NCBI GenBank assembly: GCA_018435055.1 | Contig: JAHDOA010000022.1 | Coordinates: 50,040 to 114,039 of the forward strand | From: Pelotomaculum sp. | GTDB taxonomy: Bacteria > Bacillota > Desulfotomaculia > Desulfotomaculales > Pelotomaculaceae | Length of the DNA stretch: 64,000 bases | Reading direction: 5' to 3' | In this document: positions 48,875 to 57,564 of the stretch, piece by piece | How positions within the stretch are numbered: position 1 is the first letter of the stretch | Layout: every line of letters starts with the position of its first letter | The notes under the pieces: generated by a model | What the model saw: only the letters and a program-made list of their open reading frames with translations | What the model was told of the DNA's origin: nothing | The model's database searches: none | Made by a program: the position numbers and the translations under genes

Positions 48875-48982
48875 ATTTTATTTTTTGGAGATGAGGCAGG
48901 AATTTATTAACCCTAACGCAAATTTTTACAGGAACCTGCGTTAAAAGGTATGCCATTATATAGTATAAGGGGCTGAATTTTA

Positions 48983-49597
48983 ATGTCAAAGGTACTTGCG
49001 GTTATTGCTAACCCACGGGAAGATTCCTACACCCAAAAGCTTCTGCGCAGCTTTCTGGACGCCTATAAAAGCTACCATCCTAATGATGCGATAGAAGAAG
49101 TTGATTTATACCGGATTAAAATACCGGTTATAGACAACAAGGTGCTTACAGCCTGGACGAAAACGGAAGAACAGCTCACCACTGCTGAAAAAACGACGCT
49201 GTCGAAGATTTATCACTTTACCGACCAGTTTATTTCGGCCGACAAGGTAGTATTTGCCGCGCCGATGTGGAATTTACATTTTCCTCCAGCGCTGATAGCT
49301 TATATCGCCAATATAGTCGTTGCCGGAAAAACTTTTTGTTATACCAGGGATGGTTACCGGGGAATGCTGGCTGATAAACCCGTTTTACTTATCCACGTAC
49401 GCGGCGGTGTGTATTCCCACGGGCCGATGCAGGCTTTTGATCATGCCGTACCCTACCTCAGGTCCGTGTGCTCCCTCCTGGGGCTTACTAATTTTCAAAC
49501 GATAATTTGTGAGGGTATCGAGATGTATCCAGACAGAGCCAGGGAAATTTTTGCGCTGGCGATGGATGAAACGGCAAAGCTGGCTGAGCGCTTATAA
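48983..49597 (+). CDS. azoR: FMN-dependent NADH-azoreductase (AzoR/AcpD family)
   Basis: This 204-residue flavodoxin-fold oxidoreductase has the FMN phosphate region near the N-terminus (VIANPREDSYTQKLLRSF), the isoalloxazine-contact motif PMWNLHFPPALIAYI near residue 95, and RGGVYS near residue 140. It reduces quinones and azo compounds with NAD(P)H. It lies between repeat copies 16 and 17 and seems to be a single-gene unit. The ATG follows AAGGGG. Confidence 0.88.
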   Translation: MSKVLAVIANPREDSYTQKLLRSFLDAYKSYHPNDAIEEVDLYRIKIPVIDNKVLTAWTKTEEQLTTAEKTTLSKIYHFTDQFISADKVVFAAPMWNLHFPPALIAYIANIVVAGKTFCYTRDGYRGMLADKPVLLIHVRGGVYSHGPMQAFDHAVPYLRSVCSLLGLTNFQTIICEGIEMYPDRAREIFALAMDETAKLAERL

Positions 49598-49609
49598 CAG
49601 GGGTGTCAG

Positions 49610-49830
49610 AGGGTAGGGCAACACAATGTAGCGGTAAAAAATACACCGAGCCGCAAAGCCACGCGTAGTCAAAAGACCTTGGGCATGCGAGGACGCTCTA
49701 TGCCCGAGTACCGTGAGACTTCAGAAGTACCCGCGAACAAACAAAGCTGGGTCTGTAGCCGCGATCGATCCCGGCATGTAGCCTCTGAGGTAAAATCTGA
49801 AAATATAAAGATGAAAACACCTCGGAACTG
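49610..49830 (+). ncRNA. Candidate structured RNA, weakly c-di-GMP-I-riboswitch-like
   Basis: This region has AGGGCAA (49614), a CGGT/ACCG hairpin (49632-49648), CCGCAAAGCCAC (49651-49662), a GGGCAT/ATGCCC hairpin (49681-49705) and TGTAGCCGCG. The order recalls the c-di-GMP-I riboswitch, in which CGCAAAGCCAC is a signature, but the second half is not convincing. It lies upstream of an exported 5'-nucleotidase and near a diguanylate cyclase. No gene is supported in the 49598-50025 gap. Confidence 0.27.
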
Positions 49831-49959
49831 CAAAATACAGATATGATAACAAAGAATAGCAAATAAGAGGAATTTAATATGAGGGGGTCTGCCCATCAAT
49901 AAGATGAATCAGGGAAAGTTTACTGGTGAAAACAGGCGCATTGTTTTGAGGATCTAAAA

Positions 49960-49988
49960 GGTGTCAACAACCCCGTCCCCCTGACACC
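49960..49988 (-). repeat. REP palindrome, copy 17 (C orientation)
   Basis: GGTGTCA and TGACACC arms flank ACAACCCCGTCCCCC, about 35 bases upstream of the nucleotidase start. A partial unit (GGGGTGTCAGAGGG) is at 49601. Confidence 0.92.
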
Positions 49989-50025
49989 CCGGGATAGCAT
50001 TATTTTATTAAATGGAGGTTATTAA

Positions 50026-52074
50026 ATGTTTAGTTTCAAAAGGTACATAAAATCGGTTTTGGCTGTTACTCTCTTGGCGGTTGTTTTTGTTCTGGTTGCG
50101 TCCGGCGGCGGCGCGTTTGCCGTTCCCGGCGACAAGGTTTTTGACATCATAGAAATTACCGATTTACATGGCACGATGGAAGATACCAAAGGCAACCCGG
50201 TAGCGGCGGTCATGGCCAAAAATATTAAGGAAATTATTAAAGGCAACCCCGAACGGACCCTTGTGATTTCCGGCGGCGATAACTACCAGGGATCGGTTTT
50301 ATCAAACATGCTTAAAGGGACCCCGGTAATGGATCTTTTTAATAACATTGAAGTGGCGGTTTCTGCGCTGGGCAATCATGAATTTGATTGGGGCCTGGAT
50401 ACAGTAACCAGGACTGATGTCCCCAATTATCCAATAATTTGTTCCAACCTTTTCTACAAGGACTCCAATCAACTAGTGTTTGACCCATATAAAATTTTTG
50501 AAAAAGACGGTGTGAAGATTGCGATTGTCGGCGCCGTTACCGAGGAATCGCCTGCTATAGTATTGGCGGAATATATCAATGATTATGGCGTCGGAAATAT
50601 TGTTGACAACGTTGGACGGGCGGCTCAAGAAGCCAGAGAAAAAGGCGCCCAGATTGTTATTGCTTTGATCCATGACGGAGACAACTATGACAACAAGACG
50701 GGCCCGGTTTTTGATGTCGCCGAGCAATTGGGAGGCGCCGGAGGTGTTGTTGACGCAGTCCTTGGCGGACATACTCACAACATCATGACGGCGACCGCCG
50801 CCAATGGAACGCCGGTGGCAATCGCCGGCTCTTATGGCAAAGGCTTTATTGATATGAAGATTACCAGACAAGCGGATGGAGCGTTAGTCTTCAACACATC
50901 GTACATCGCCAATGATACGGACAGCGCTGTCTTCCCATATGGATATAATGCTTTGCCGGCGGTCACTGATCAGGCGGTAAACGACATCGTCGACGCCGCT
51001 AAATTACAGGTGGGTTCTGAGGCCGGGCAGAAAATAGGTGAAACTGGTATCGACATTACCATCGCACAGGCAGAGCTCCCCTGGGGTGAATCACTGGCAG
51101 GCAACTGGGTGTGCGATATAGTGAAAACAGTGGTTAACGCTGACTTTGCCTTTCAAAACAATGGCGGGCTAAGGATAGACATCCCAAAGGGCGATATAAC
51201 CATTGGGACCATGTATGCCTTCGCTCCCTTTGACAATACCATTTATACAGCTGAAATGACAGGCGCCCAAATCAAAACGCTGTTGGAACAAGCAGTAGGT
51301 GAAGGCGGCAAAGGCATCCAGACAGCCGGTTTGTCGTTTACCTACGACCCGGACGCGCCCAGTGGCAGCAGAGTAGTAAGCATTAGTAAAACCGACGGCA
51401 ACCCGGTTAACATGTCGGACACCAGCAGAACCTACAAGGTTGCCACCAACGATTTTATGGCGTCGGGCGGTGACGGTTTTACTATTTTCAAAACCATTAC
51501 ATCTACTAATACCAACATTCCATTAAGGGAAACCCTGGTCCAAAATATACTGCAGGCCGGCCATATTACCGCTCAATTACAGGGTAGAATCGTGAACGCT
51601 CAAAACACCAATCCGAATGAGCCAGTCACCCGCGCCGAATTTGCCGGCATGCTGACGCATACCCTGGAACTTGTGGAAGATGAGGCCGCCAGTCAGTTTT
51701 CCGATGTCAATTCCGGACAAAATTATACCGGAGCTGTTGGTGCGGCTGTAAAAGCTGGTTTGGTCAGCGGTTATGGCGACAACACATTCCGCCCGGATAA
51801 CCCGATAAGCCGTGAGGAAATGGCCGCCATAACAATCAGGGCTATTACAGCTGCGGGTATTAATTTGGAGGCAATTGATGCTAACGCGGTAATCGCCAGG
51901 TTTAATGACGGGAATGAAATTTCCGTATGGGCAAAAACACCTGTAGCTGCGGCAGTAGAAGCCGGAATTATTTATGGGAAGGAATCGGGTGATCTTGCTC
52001 CATCAGCTTGCGTGACCCGGGCTGAGGCCGTGGCGATACTGGCCCGCATGCAAAATAAGATGAAAGCCTCTTAA
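50026..52074 (+). CDS. SLH-anchored 5'-nucleotidase / 2',3'-cyclic phosphodiesterase
   Basis: This 682-residue exported enzyme has a signal peptide (about 1-35), a calcineurin-like metallophosphatase domain with EITDLHG, GGDNYQGS, GNHEFDWG and GGHTHN, and a 5'-nucleotidase C-terminal domain (NNGGLRIDIPKGDI, about residue 375). The C-terminal 160 residues hold SLH repeats (FSDVNSG, YGDNTFRPDNPISREE), which bind secondary cell-wall polymers. It should release phosphate and nucleosides at the cell surface. Start ATG after TGGAGG. Confidence 0.93.
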   Translation: MFSFKRYIKSVLAVTLLAVVFVLVASGGGAFAVPGDKVFDIIEITDLHGTMEDTKGNPVAAVMAKNIKEIIKGNPERTLVISGGDNYQGSVLSNMLKGTPVMDLFNNIEVAVSALGNHEFDWGLDTVTRTDVPNYPIICSNLFYKDSNQLVFDPYKIFEKDGVKIAIVGAVTEESPAIVLAEYINDYGVGNIVDNVGRAAQEAREKGAQIVIALIHDGDNYDNKTGPVFDVAEQLGGAGGVVDAVLGGHTHNIMTATAANGTPVAIAGSYGKGFIDMKITRQADGALVFNTSYIANDTDSAVFPYGYNALPAVTDQAVNDIVDAAKLQVGSEAGQKIGETGIDITIAQAELPWGESLAGNWVCDIVKTVVNADFAFQNNGGLRIDIPKGDITIGTMYAFAPFDNTIYTAEMTGAQIKTLLEQAVGEGGKGIQTAGLSFTYDPDAPSGSRVVSISKTDGNPVNMSDTSRTYKVATNDFMASGGDGFTIFKTITSTNTNIPLRETLVQNILQAGHITAQLQGRIVNAQNTNPNEPVTRAEFAGMLTHTLELVEDEAASQFSDVNSGQNYTGAVGAAVKAGLVSGYGDNTFRPDNPISREEMAAITIRAITAAGINLEAIDANAVIARFNDGNEISVWAKTPVAAAVEAGIIYGKESGDLAPSACVTRAEAVAILARMQNKMKAS

Positions 52075-52083
52075 GGCGCCGGG

Positions 52084-52112
52084 GGTGTCAGGGGGACGGG
52101 GTTGTTGACAAC
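52084..52112 (+). repeat. REP palindrome, copy 18 (G orientation)
   Basis: GGTGTCA and TGACAAC ends flank GGGGGACGGGGTTGT, 10 bases after the nucleotidase stop. It begins a repeat-bounded block that ends at copy 19. Confidence 0.92.
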
Positions 52113-52303
52113 ATTTTGTGAGAACAACACCGTCAATCTGGTTTTGTCCTCCTTTGCGGCGAAAGCGAAGAAAAAGGTGTTTTTTTTTCAGTGGATGCCC
52201 AGCTGCCGCAGGTTCTTTCTATTTTCGAAACCGGGCTGTGCGCCCTGCTGTCAAACGTCATGGAATACGCCATAGAGTTGACTACACTTCCAATCCGAGG
52301 TAA
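52113..52303 (+). pseudogene. Relic of an AgrC-like GHKL sensor kinase
   Basis: One frame reads CENNTVNLVLSSFAAKAKKK, and after a nine-T run (52180-52188) another frame reads SVDAQLPQVLSIFETGLCAL then LSNVMEYAIE. Together they match the region before and including the N-box of AgrC-type GHKL kinases (VNxxLSxxA, then DLCxLLSNxxENAIE). The frameshift, and the absence of everything before and after, make it a relic. It abuts repeat 18. Confidence 0.6.
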
Positions 52304-52327
52304 TTTGTGATTGGAGGTGTTTTTTTA

Positions 52328-52600
52328 TGCCAAGAAAACCCGGAAAGAAAAGCGAAAGCGGAATATATCATAAGTGATTGTATCTGTCTGGATATGAACG
52401 AGAAGGTTCGAATTACGGACGAAGAGGCTCTAAGCATCGTTAAATCAGTATGTAATGTAAACCATGCCGGGAACCTGCATACTATGGAAAAGGGCGCCAG
52501 GGACAGTTTTTTAAAAATATTCAAAGAGCAACATGGTTTGTCAATCAGGCAGATTGAGAGAATTACTGGCATCAATCGGGGAGTTATTTTGAAAGCCTGA
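52328..52600 (+). pseudogene. Internally deleted REP-associated (RAYT) transposase
   Basis: After GGAGG, the ATG at 52328 reads MPRKPGKKSESGIYHK and stops, the typical N-terminus of Y1 transposases of the RAYT type. In another frame the C-terminal domain of the same family follows (VRITDEEALSIVKSVC, then HGLSIRQIERITGINRGVIL). The catalytic HUH/tyrosine middle is missing. The remnant lies between repeats 18 and 19, as expected if such a transposase mobilised these repeats. Confidence 0.65.
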
Positions 52601-53240
52601 AGTTGTCAACAACCCCGTCCCCTTGACACCCTTGACACCCTACGCTTGACACCCTATGTCTGATGAGCCCGTCCAGAAACAGCAGGTTGATCTCCTCCGC
52701 CAGCTTGGGATTGTGCTCAAGAGTTGGGCGGATTTTTTTATTGTGGAGAAAATAGTTGTAGAAGATGTCAATATAAATCTCTATCGCAGTGTCGGAAACA
52801 TCCGCTGAGAAATATCCGATTTTCTTTCCCTCCTGAATAAGAGAAGTAATCAATTGCTTGTTTTGTATGTTGAAATCATCGAAATATTGCCGGAGAACCG
52901 GGTCGCTTTCCACAGCATCAAAAAAGAATTCCATGTTGTATTTACTCCCATAGATGATTCTTTTTTCAAGGTATTCTCCCATTTTGCCAACAAAATTACA
53001 TTCTTTTTCCACCAGCATTTTAGTTTCTTTAAGACTTTCAACTAAGATATCCTTTATTATGATGCGACGCAGATTATCTTTGCTTTCAAAAAAGTTATAA
53101 ATGGATACCTTGGAAACATGAGCTTTTTCTGCAATTTCGGCCACAGTCACCTTCTCAAATCCATATTTATTGAATAGTTCCAAAGCAGTTTGTATAATAA
53201 TCTCTTTTTTGTCGTTTCTTCTCTTTTCAAATCCGTTCAT
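52584..53240 (-). CDS. TetR family transcriptional regulator
   Basis: The ATG at 53240 follows GGAGG and gives about 218 residues. The N-terminal helix-turn-helix (VAEIAEKAHVSKVSIYNFF, about residues 33-51) is intact. A ligand-binding domain follows. The last 20 or so residues (GCQGCQGDGVVDNFRLSK) are encoded by repeat 19 and its flank, so the native C-terminus is replaced. It is divergent from an ABC exporter operon, which it most likely represses. Confidence 0.9.
   Translation of the reverse strand: MNGFEKRRNDKKEIIIQTALELFNKYGFEKVTVAEIAEKAHVSKVSIYNFFESKDNLRRIIIKDILVESLKETKMLVEKECNFVGKMGEYLEKRIIYGSKYNMEFFFDAVESDPVLRQYFDDFNIQNKQLITSLIQEGKKIGYFSADVSDTAIEIYIDIFYNYFLHNKKIRPTLEHNPKLAEEINLLFLDGLIRHRVSSVGCQGCQGDGVVDNFRLSK
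52602..52630 (-). repeat. REP palindrome, copy 19 (C orientation)
   Basis: GTTGTCA and TGACACC ends flank ACAACCCCGTCCCCT, followed by two more TTGACACCCT units. It is the rightmost copy and is read through as the C-terminus of the TetR gene. Confidence 0.92.
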
Positions 53241-53303
53241 CCAAGTTGCCTCCATAAATATGAACTATATAAACCTAATTTATAAATAATATATCATTCA
53301 TAA

Positions 53304-53332
53304 TTGACAAGTCAAGCGGGGGTTGGTAATAT
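53304..53332 (+). promoter_or_regulatory. Sigma-A promoter of the ABC exporter operon
   Basis: TTGACA (53304-53309) and TAATAT (53327-53332) are 17 bases apart. An ATATGAACTA motif overlaps the -10 region (53330-53340) and is repeated near 53258 at the tetR start, so these may be TetR operator sites. Confidence 0.7.
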
Positions 53333-53380
53333 ATGAACTAAAACAGGAAATAAAGTACATATTATTAAAGGAGTCTTAAT

Positions 53381-54082
53381 ATGGCAGATATCATTTTTGA
53401 TAATGTTAGCAAGGATTACAAGATGGGTGAGGTGACTATTCACGCGGCAAAGCAGGTATCGTTTCAAGTCCGAAACGGTGAGCTTGGCATTATTCTAGGG
53501 CCCTCCGGCGCAGGCAAGACCACGGTAATCAACCTTCTGGGCGGCATGGAGAGAGCCACATCCGGGAAAATTCTGTTTGATGGTAAGGACATTACCATGA
53601 TGAACGATTTGGAACTGACTGACTACCGTCGATATAAAATAGGATTTGTTTTTCAGTTCTATAATCTTATGCCGAACCTGACTGCGGCGGAAAATGTGGA
53701 GATGGCCAAGCAGGTTTGCAAATCACCGCTGGAACCGGAGGAAGCTTTGCGCATTGTAGGCTTAAAGGATAGGATTCACAATTTCCCATCACAGCTTTCC
53801 GGAGGTGAACAGCAGCGTGTCGCTATTGCAAGAGCAATATGCAAAAACCCCGATTTGCTGCTCTGCGACGAACCCACCGGGGCCCTGGATACCGAAACAG
53901 GTAGGATCGTTCTCAGAGTTTTGTCCGATATCAGCCGCAAAATGGGAAAAACGGTGATAATCATCACACACAATTCTCTTATCTCACCCATTGCAGACCG
54001 GCTGATTGAAATGAAAAACGGCATGGTAGTCAAAGAGAGCGTACAGGATTCCCCCGCAGATTTGGAGGAAATCAAATGGTGA
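53381..54082 (+). CDS. ABC transporter ATPase (LolD/MacB type)
   Basis: This 233-residue ATPase has Walker A GPSGAGKTT, the signature LSGGEQQR, Walker B LLLCDEPTGALD and the H-loop histidine in ITHN. It pairs with the FtsX-type permease encoded downstream, which its 3' end overlaps by seven bases. Such pairs export peptides, lipids or drugs, or remodel the envelope. It is controlled by the divergent TetR gene. The start ATG follows AAAGGAG. Confidence 0.93.
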   Translation: MADIIFDNVSKDYKMGEVTIHAAKQVSFQVRNGELGIILGPSGAGKTTVINLLGGMERATSGKILFDGKDITMMNDLELTDYRRYKIGFVFQFYNLMPNLTAAENVEMAKQVCKSPLEPEEALRIVGLKDRIHNFPSQLSGGEQQRVAIARAICKNPDLLLCDEPTGALDTETGRIVLRVLSDISRKMGKTVIIITHNSLISPIADRLIEMKNGMVVKESVQDSPADLEEIKW

Positions 54083-56400
54083 CAATGCTGCAAAAAAAGG
54101 TTTTCCGTGATATTCGAGAAAATCGCTGGTCATTTCTCGCAATTGTGTGTATATGTGCCCTTGGAATTGCTTTGTTCAGCGGCATCAATCTATATGTAAG
54201 TACGATTGAAAATGAAGTTGCCGATTATTATGAACATTTTAATCTCGCTGACTACTGGATTTATAAAGCTGAGATTTCCGGTTCTGACTTGGATAAAATA
54301 AGGTCTCTGGACGAAATTGAAGAAGTACAGCGTCGGAAGGTAACAGACATTGCTTTGTCCGGAGCATCAAACTCGGTTCTGCATATACATGCCGTTGATG
54401 AAGCAGCCAGAATCAATATGCCGGAGCTTCTGGAAGGCATCAGACTGGACGGAAGTGAAGCAAACGCTCTTTTGCTTGACAGTCGTTTTGCTGTGGCCCA
54501 TGGCTTGTCAGTCGGTGATATGATTACAGCAGGAGAAGGTGAAAGGCAGAAAGAGTGGCTGATCAAAGGGATTGTTCGTGATGTGGAATACGTTTATTAC
54601 GCACCGGAAGGCTTGACTGTTCCTGACTATCATAAATATGGTTTTGCATACACAAACGCTTCTTCTTTACCGAATGTTGCTTTCAATGAAATCATCCTTA
54701 CTGTTAATGATGGATCAAATTTATCACAAGAAGAAATATCGAAGAAAGTGCGCGAAAAGCTGGAAGGCGTCAATATTCTCAGCCGCCATCATCAAACTAG
54801 CTACCGAAAGGTTGCAGACGCCATGACCGGTGTAAAACAAATTGGGCTATTGTTTTCTATCGCATTTTTTTTGACAGCGGCTCTTGTGACATGGATTACC
54901 GTATCCCGCATGATGGAGAATCAACGCCAGCATTTGGGAACACTACGTTCTTTAGGCTACTCTAAAAAGGAAATTACAGGACGATATACGCTTTTTGGGA
55001 TTTTGATTACCATTCCAAGCATGGTTTTAGGATGGATCATAGCCAGATACCTGATTGCAGAATTCTTGTATAGTATTGGAATCACCTATTACACAATAGA
55101 GGCAACTGGCGTAGCATCCTTTACGCCGCACTTTTTCATGTCGGCACTTTGTGTAGCGGCAGTTACCTGTGGTGCAGTGATGCTCTCCTGCCGTAAATCT
55201 CTGAATTTGACACCGGCTGCACTAATGCGGCCAAAGCCACCGGCATATGGTCACCGAATTTTGTTGGAACAAATCTCACCTTTTTGGCAGCGCTTAAGCT
55301 TCAGCGGAAAAATCGTAACAAGGAATCTGTTTCGTAACAAAGCTCGGATGCTCATGGGACTTGTCGGCATTATCGGCTCAACTTCTCTGATTTTGTGCGG
55401 CTTCGGGCTGATGAACTCTATTAACGCAATGCTCGACAAGGCTTTTGATGAAACAGTTCAGTATAACGTGGAGATCAAACTTAGAACTCCCTTGACCACG
55501 GAACAGCTTTCTGACATTTATGATACGTTGAACAGTGCGCAGAATATCGACGCAACAATGGCATTCAGTGTTTATCTTTATGGAGAAGGAGGTAATGTGC
55601 AAAGCCCCTACATGGTTGTGATGGACGAAGGGCAAAAAAGTCTCGATTTTAAGGACACGGATGGTAATACGGTTCATTTGCCGGAAGACGGAGTACTAAT
55701 CACTCCGAGGATGGCGGATGCTCTTGGTGTGGATGTCGGCGATAAGCTCACAGCAGAACGGCTTGATGGAATTGTCATATCGCTTAGGGTTGCTAATATC
55801 GTGGATTTTCCTGTGGGGAACGAGATATACATGGGTAAAACCGCATTTTCAAAGGTATCAGACCTCCCGTTTTTAATAAAGACGCTGCTTATAAATGGGC
55901 GGGGGATTGACTTGAACAAGCTGAAAGATGATCCGAGGATTTCACTGGTTGAAACTAAGGATGAAATGCGTAGTAATATGCTTATCGTTTTAAAAGCTTT
56001 GCAAAGCTTCCAGGTTATTCTGATAGTGTTTTCTGGACTGCTTGCCTTTGCCGTCATGATGGTGCTGGGGCGAATGAACTACTATGAGCGCATCCGTGAG
56101 CTCGCGACGCTGAAAGTTTTAGGATTTCATATGAATGAGATGAAAAGGCTGGTACTGCGCGAAAACATCTGGATTACAGTATTTGGTCTGCCTTTTGGCT
56201 ACGTCATTGGTACTTTGCTTCTTCGTGTTATACTTGATCAAGCAACAACACCGGATTTGGAAATTTTGCCGCTGATTACAGCTTACAGCATCGTCATTGG
56301 TTTTGCATTTATGCTGGCGTTTACAATGCTTGTAAATTATATCATGGGGCGAAAATTTAAAGGCATTGATATGGTGGCATCACTGAAGAGCATTGAATGA
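54076..56400 (+). CDS. FtsX-family ABC permease
   Basis: This 774-residue permease has an N-terminal helix, a large extracytoplasmic domain, a first three-helix FtsX domain (about residues 255-385), a second extracytoplasmic domain and a second FtsX domain at the C-terminus (about 655-765, with YYERIRELATLKVLGF). The architecture is that of MacB/YtrF-type exporters with two FtsX domains. It overlaps the ATPase gene by seven bases. Confidence 0.92.
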   Translation: MVTMLQKKVFRDIRENRWSFLAIVCICALGIALFSGINLYVSTIENEVADYYEHFNLADYWIYKAEISGSDLDKIRSLDEIEEVQRRKVTDIALSGASNSVLHIHAVDEAARINMPELLEGIRLDGSEANALLLDSRFAVAHGLSVGDMITAGEGERQKEWLIKGIVRDVEYVYYAPEGLTVPDYHKYGFAYTNASSLPNVAFNEIILTVNDGSNLSQEEISKKVREKLEGVNILSRHHQTSYRKVADAMTGVKQIGLLFSIAFFLTAALVTWITVSRMMENQRQHLGTLRSLGYSKKEITGRYTLFGILITIPSMVLGWIIARYLIAEFLYSIGITYYTIEATGVASFTPHFFMSALCVAAVTCGAVMLSCRKSLNLTPAALMRPKPPAYGHRILLEQISPFWQRLSFSGKIVTRNLFRNKARMLMGLVGIIGSTSLILCGFGLMNSINAMLDKAFDETVQYNVEIKLRTPLTTEQLSDIYDTLNSAQNIDATMAFSVYLYGEGGNVQSPYMVVMDEGQKSLDFKDTDGNTVHLPEDGVLITPRMADALGVDVGDKLTAERLDGIVISLRVANIVDFPVGNEIYMGKTAFSKVSDLPFLIKTLLINGRGIDLNKLKDDPRISLVETKDEMRSNMLIVLKALQSFQVILIVFSGLLAFAVMMVLGRMNYYERIRELATLKVLGFHMNEMKRLVLRENIWITVFGLPFGYVIGTLLLRVILDQATTPDLEILPLITAYSIVIGFAFMLAFTMLVNYIMGRKFKGIDMVASLKSIE

Positions 56401-56448
56401 AATCCATAATGTTTAGTCGATCTGCTAGCCGCTTGGAGGGAATAACAT

Positions 56449-57258
56449 ATGACCTACTGGAACACAGCAGTCTGTGAAACAAACGGAATTAACATACATT
56501 ACACAAGAACCGGGGGAAATAAACTGCCTCTAATTTTGCTACATGGATTAATGGCTAATGGCCTGAGCTGGACAAATTTGGCACATGTTCTGGAGAAAGA
56601 ATATGACGTAATCATGCCGGATGCTAGGGGACATGGAAATTCGAGTGTACCTGACTTTGGATACCGATACGAAGACCATGCAAACGATGTCGCCGGTTTA
56701 ATAAATGCTCTAAAACTTCCTCCTCCAATCCTGCTCGGACATTCCATGGGAGGGATGACTGCAGCCGTGGTGGCATGTCATAAGCCAAATCTACTCCGGG
56801 GCCTGGTCTTAGCTGAACCAACGTTCTTGAGTCCAAAATTTCAGCGCGAAGTTCGAGATAGTGATGTTGCCGATCAGCATCGTCGAACGCTCAATATGTC
56901 ATTGGATGAGGTGGTGGCAGACGCACGGAATAGACACCCTAATCGGGCAGCAGAGACCCTTGAGCTATTCGCTCGAGCACGACTTCAAACAAGCATGGCC
57001 GCCTTTGACGTTCTCACACCACTGAACCCAGACTATAAGATGTTAGTGAGTGCAATTGACGTTCCAAGCCTCATCGTATTTGGTGATAAAGGTGTGGTTT
57101 CGTCTGTTATTGCCAAAGAGCTGCAACATCTTAATCCAAGACTTCAGGCAGAACAAATCCGGGAGGCTGGCCACAGTGTCCACTTAGACCAGCCAGAGCG
57201 CTTTGCGGCTGTCGTCGGATCTTTCATGCGTTCAATTGGAACAGTCATTGATCCATGA
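56449..57258 (+). CDS. Alpha/beta hydrolase
   Basis: This 269-residue hydrolase has the oxyanion region ILLHGLMANG, the nucleophile elbow GHSMGGM (serine near residue 97), an acid residue in VFGDKG and the catalytic histidine in AGHSVHLDQPE. The substrate is not evident. It is 48 bases after the permease gene, with a GGAGG site, and may be part of the TetR-controlled unit. Confidence 0.9.
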   Translation: MTYWNTAVCETNGINIHYTRTGGNKLPLILLHGLMANGLSWTNLAHVLEKEYDVIMPDARGHGNSSVPDFGYRYEDHANDVAGLINALKLPPPILLGHSMGGMTAAVVACHKPNLLRGLVLAEPTFLSPKFQREVRDSDVADQHRRTLNMSLDEVVADARNRHPNRAAETLELFARARLQTSMAAFDVLTPLNPDYKMLVSAIDVPSLIVFGDKGVVSSVIAKELQHLNPRLQAEQIREAGHSVHLDQPERFAAVVGSFMRSIGTVIDP

Positions 57259-57360
57259 ACGGGCTAAACTTGAATCTTTTGGTCGATTGATGTGCCTGTT
57301 TGACAATATACTTATCACCAATATCGTGCGGTGGAGGGTGAAACAAGCGGAGGGTTGAAT

Positions 57361-57564
57361 ATGCCAGACTTCACATATGAAGAGTTGAGCGAAGCGCATC
57401 GCGCCTTGCTGTCCACGCTCCACAAGTGCGAGAAGATAGATGCAACGAAACTGGGAAAGTCACAGCAGACTCTTCTTGAACGGCGAATCGCCGCTCTGAA
57501 GGTTGCGCTGACCTTGATTGAGAGAGAACAAAGTCAAAAAGAACAGGGAGATAAATCGTTATGA
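57361..57564 (+). CDS. Small conserved protein upstream of DUF2200
   Basis: The ATG at 57361 follows GGAGGG and gives 67 residues: a predicted two-helix protein (YEELSEAHRALLSTLHKCEK, then LLERRIAALKVALTLIERE). I do not know a named family for it. It overlaps the DUF2200 gene by four bases, so the two are probably made together. Confidence 0.7.
   Translation: MPDFTYEELSEAHRALLSTLHKCEKIDATKLGKSQQTLLERRIAALKVALTLIEREQSQKEQGDKSL

Noticed and set aside
49855..49925. Group II intron fragment between azoreductase and nucleotidase genes
   Set aside because: No domain V sequence, reverse transcriptase or intron boundary could be seen.
11411..52630. CRISPR array as explanation for the 29-bp repeats
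   Set aside because: The copies are palindromic, occur singly in both orientations at gene borders, and are hundreds to thousands of bases apart, with no regular spacers.
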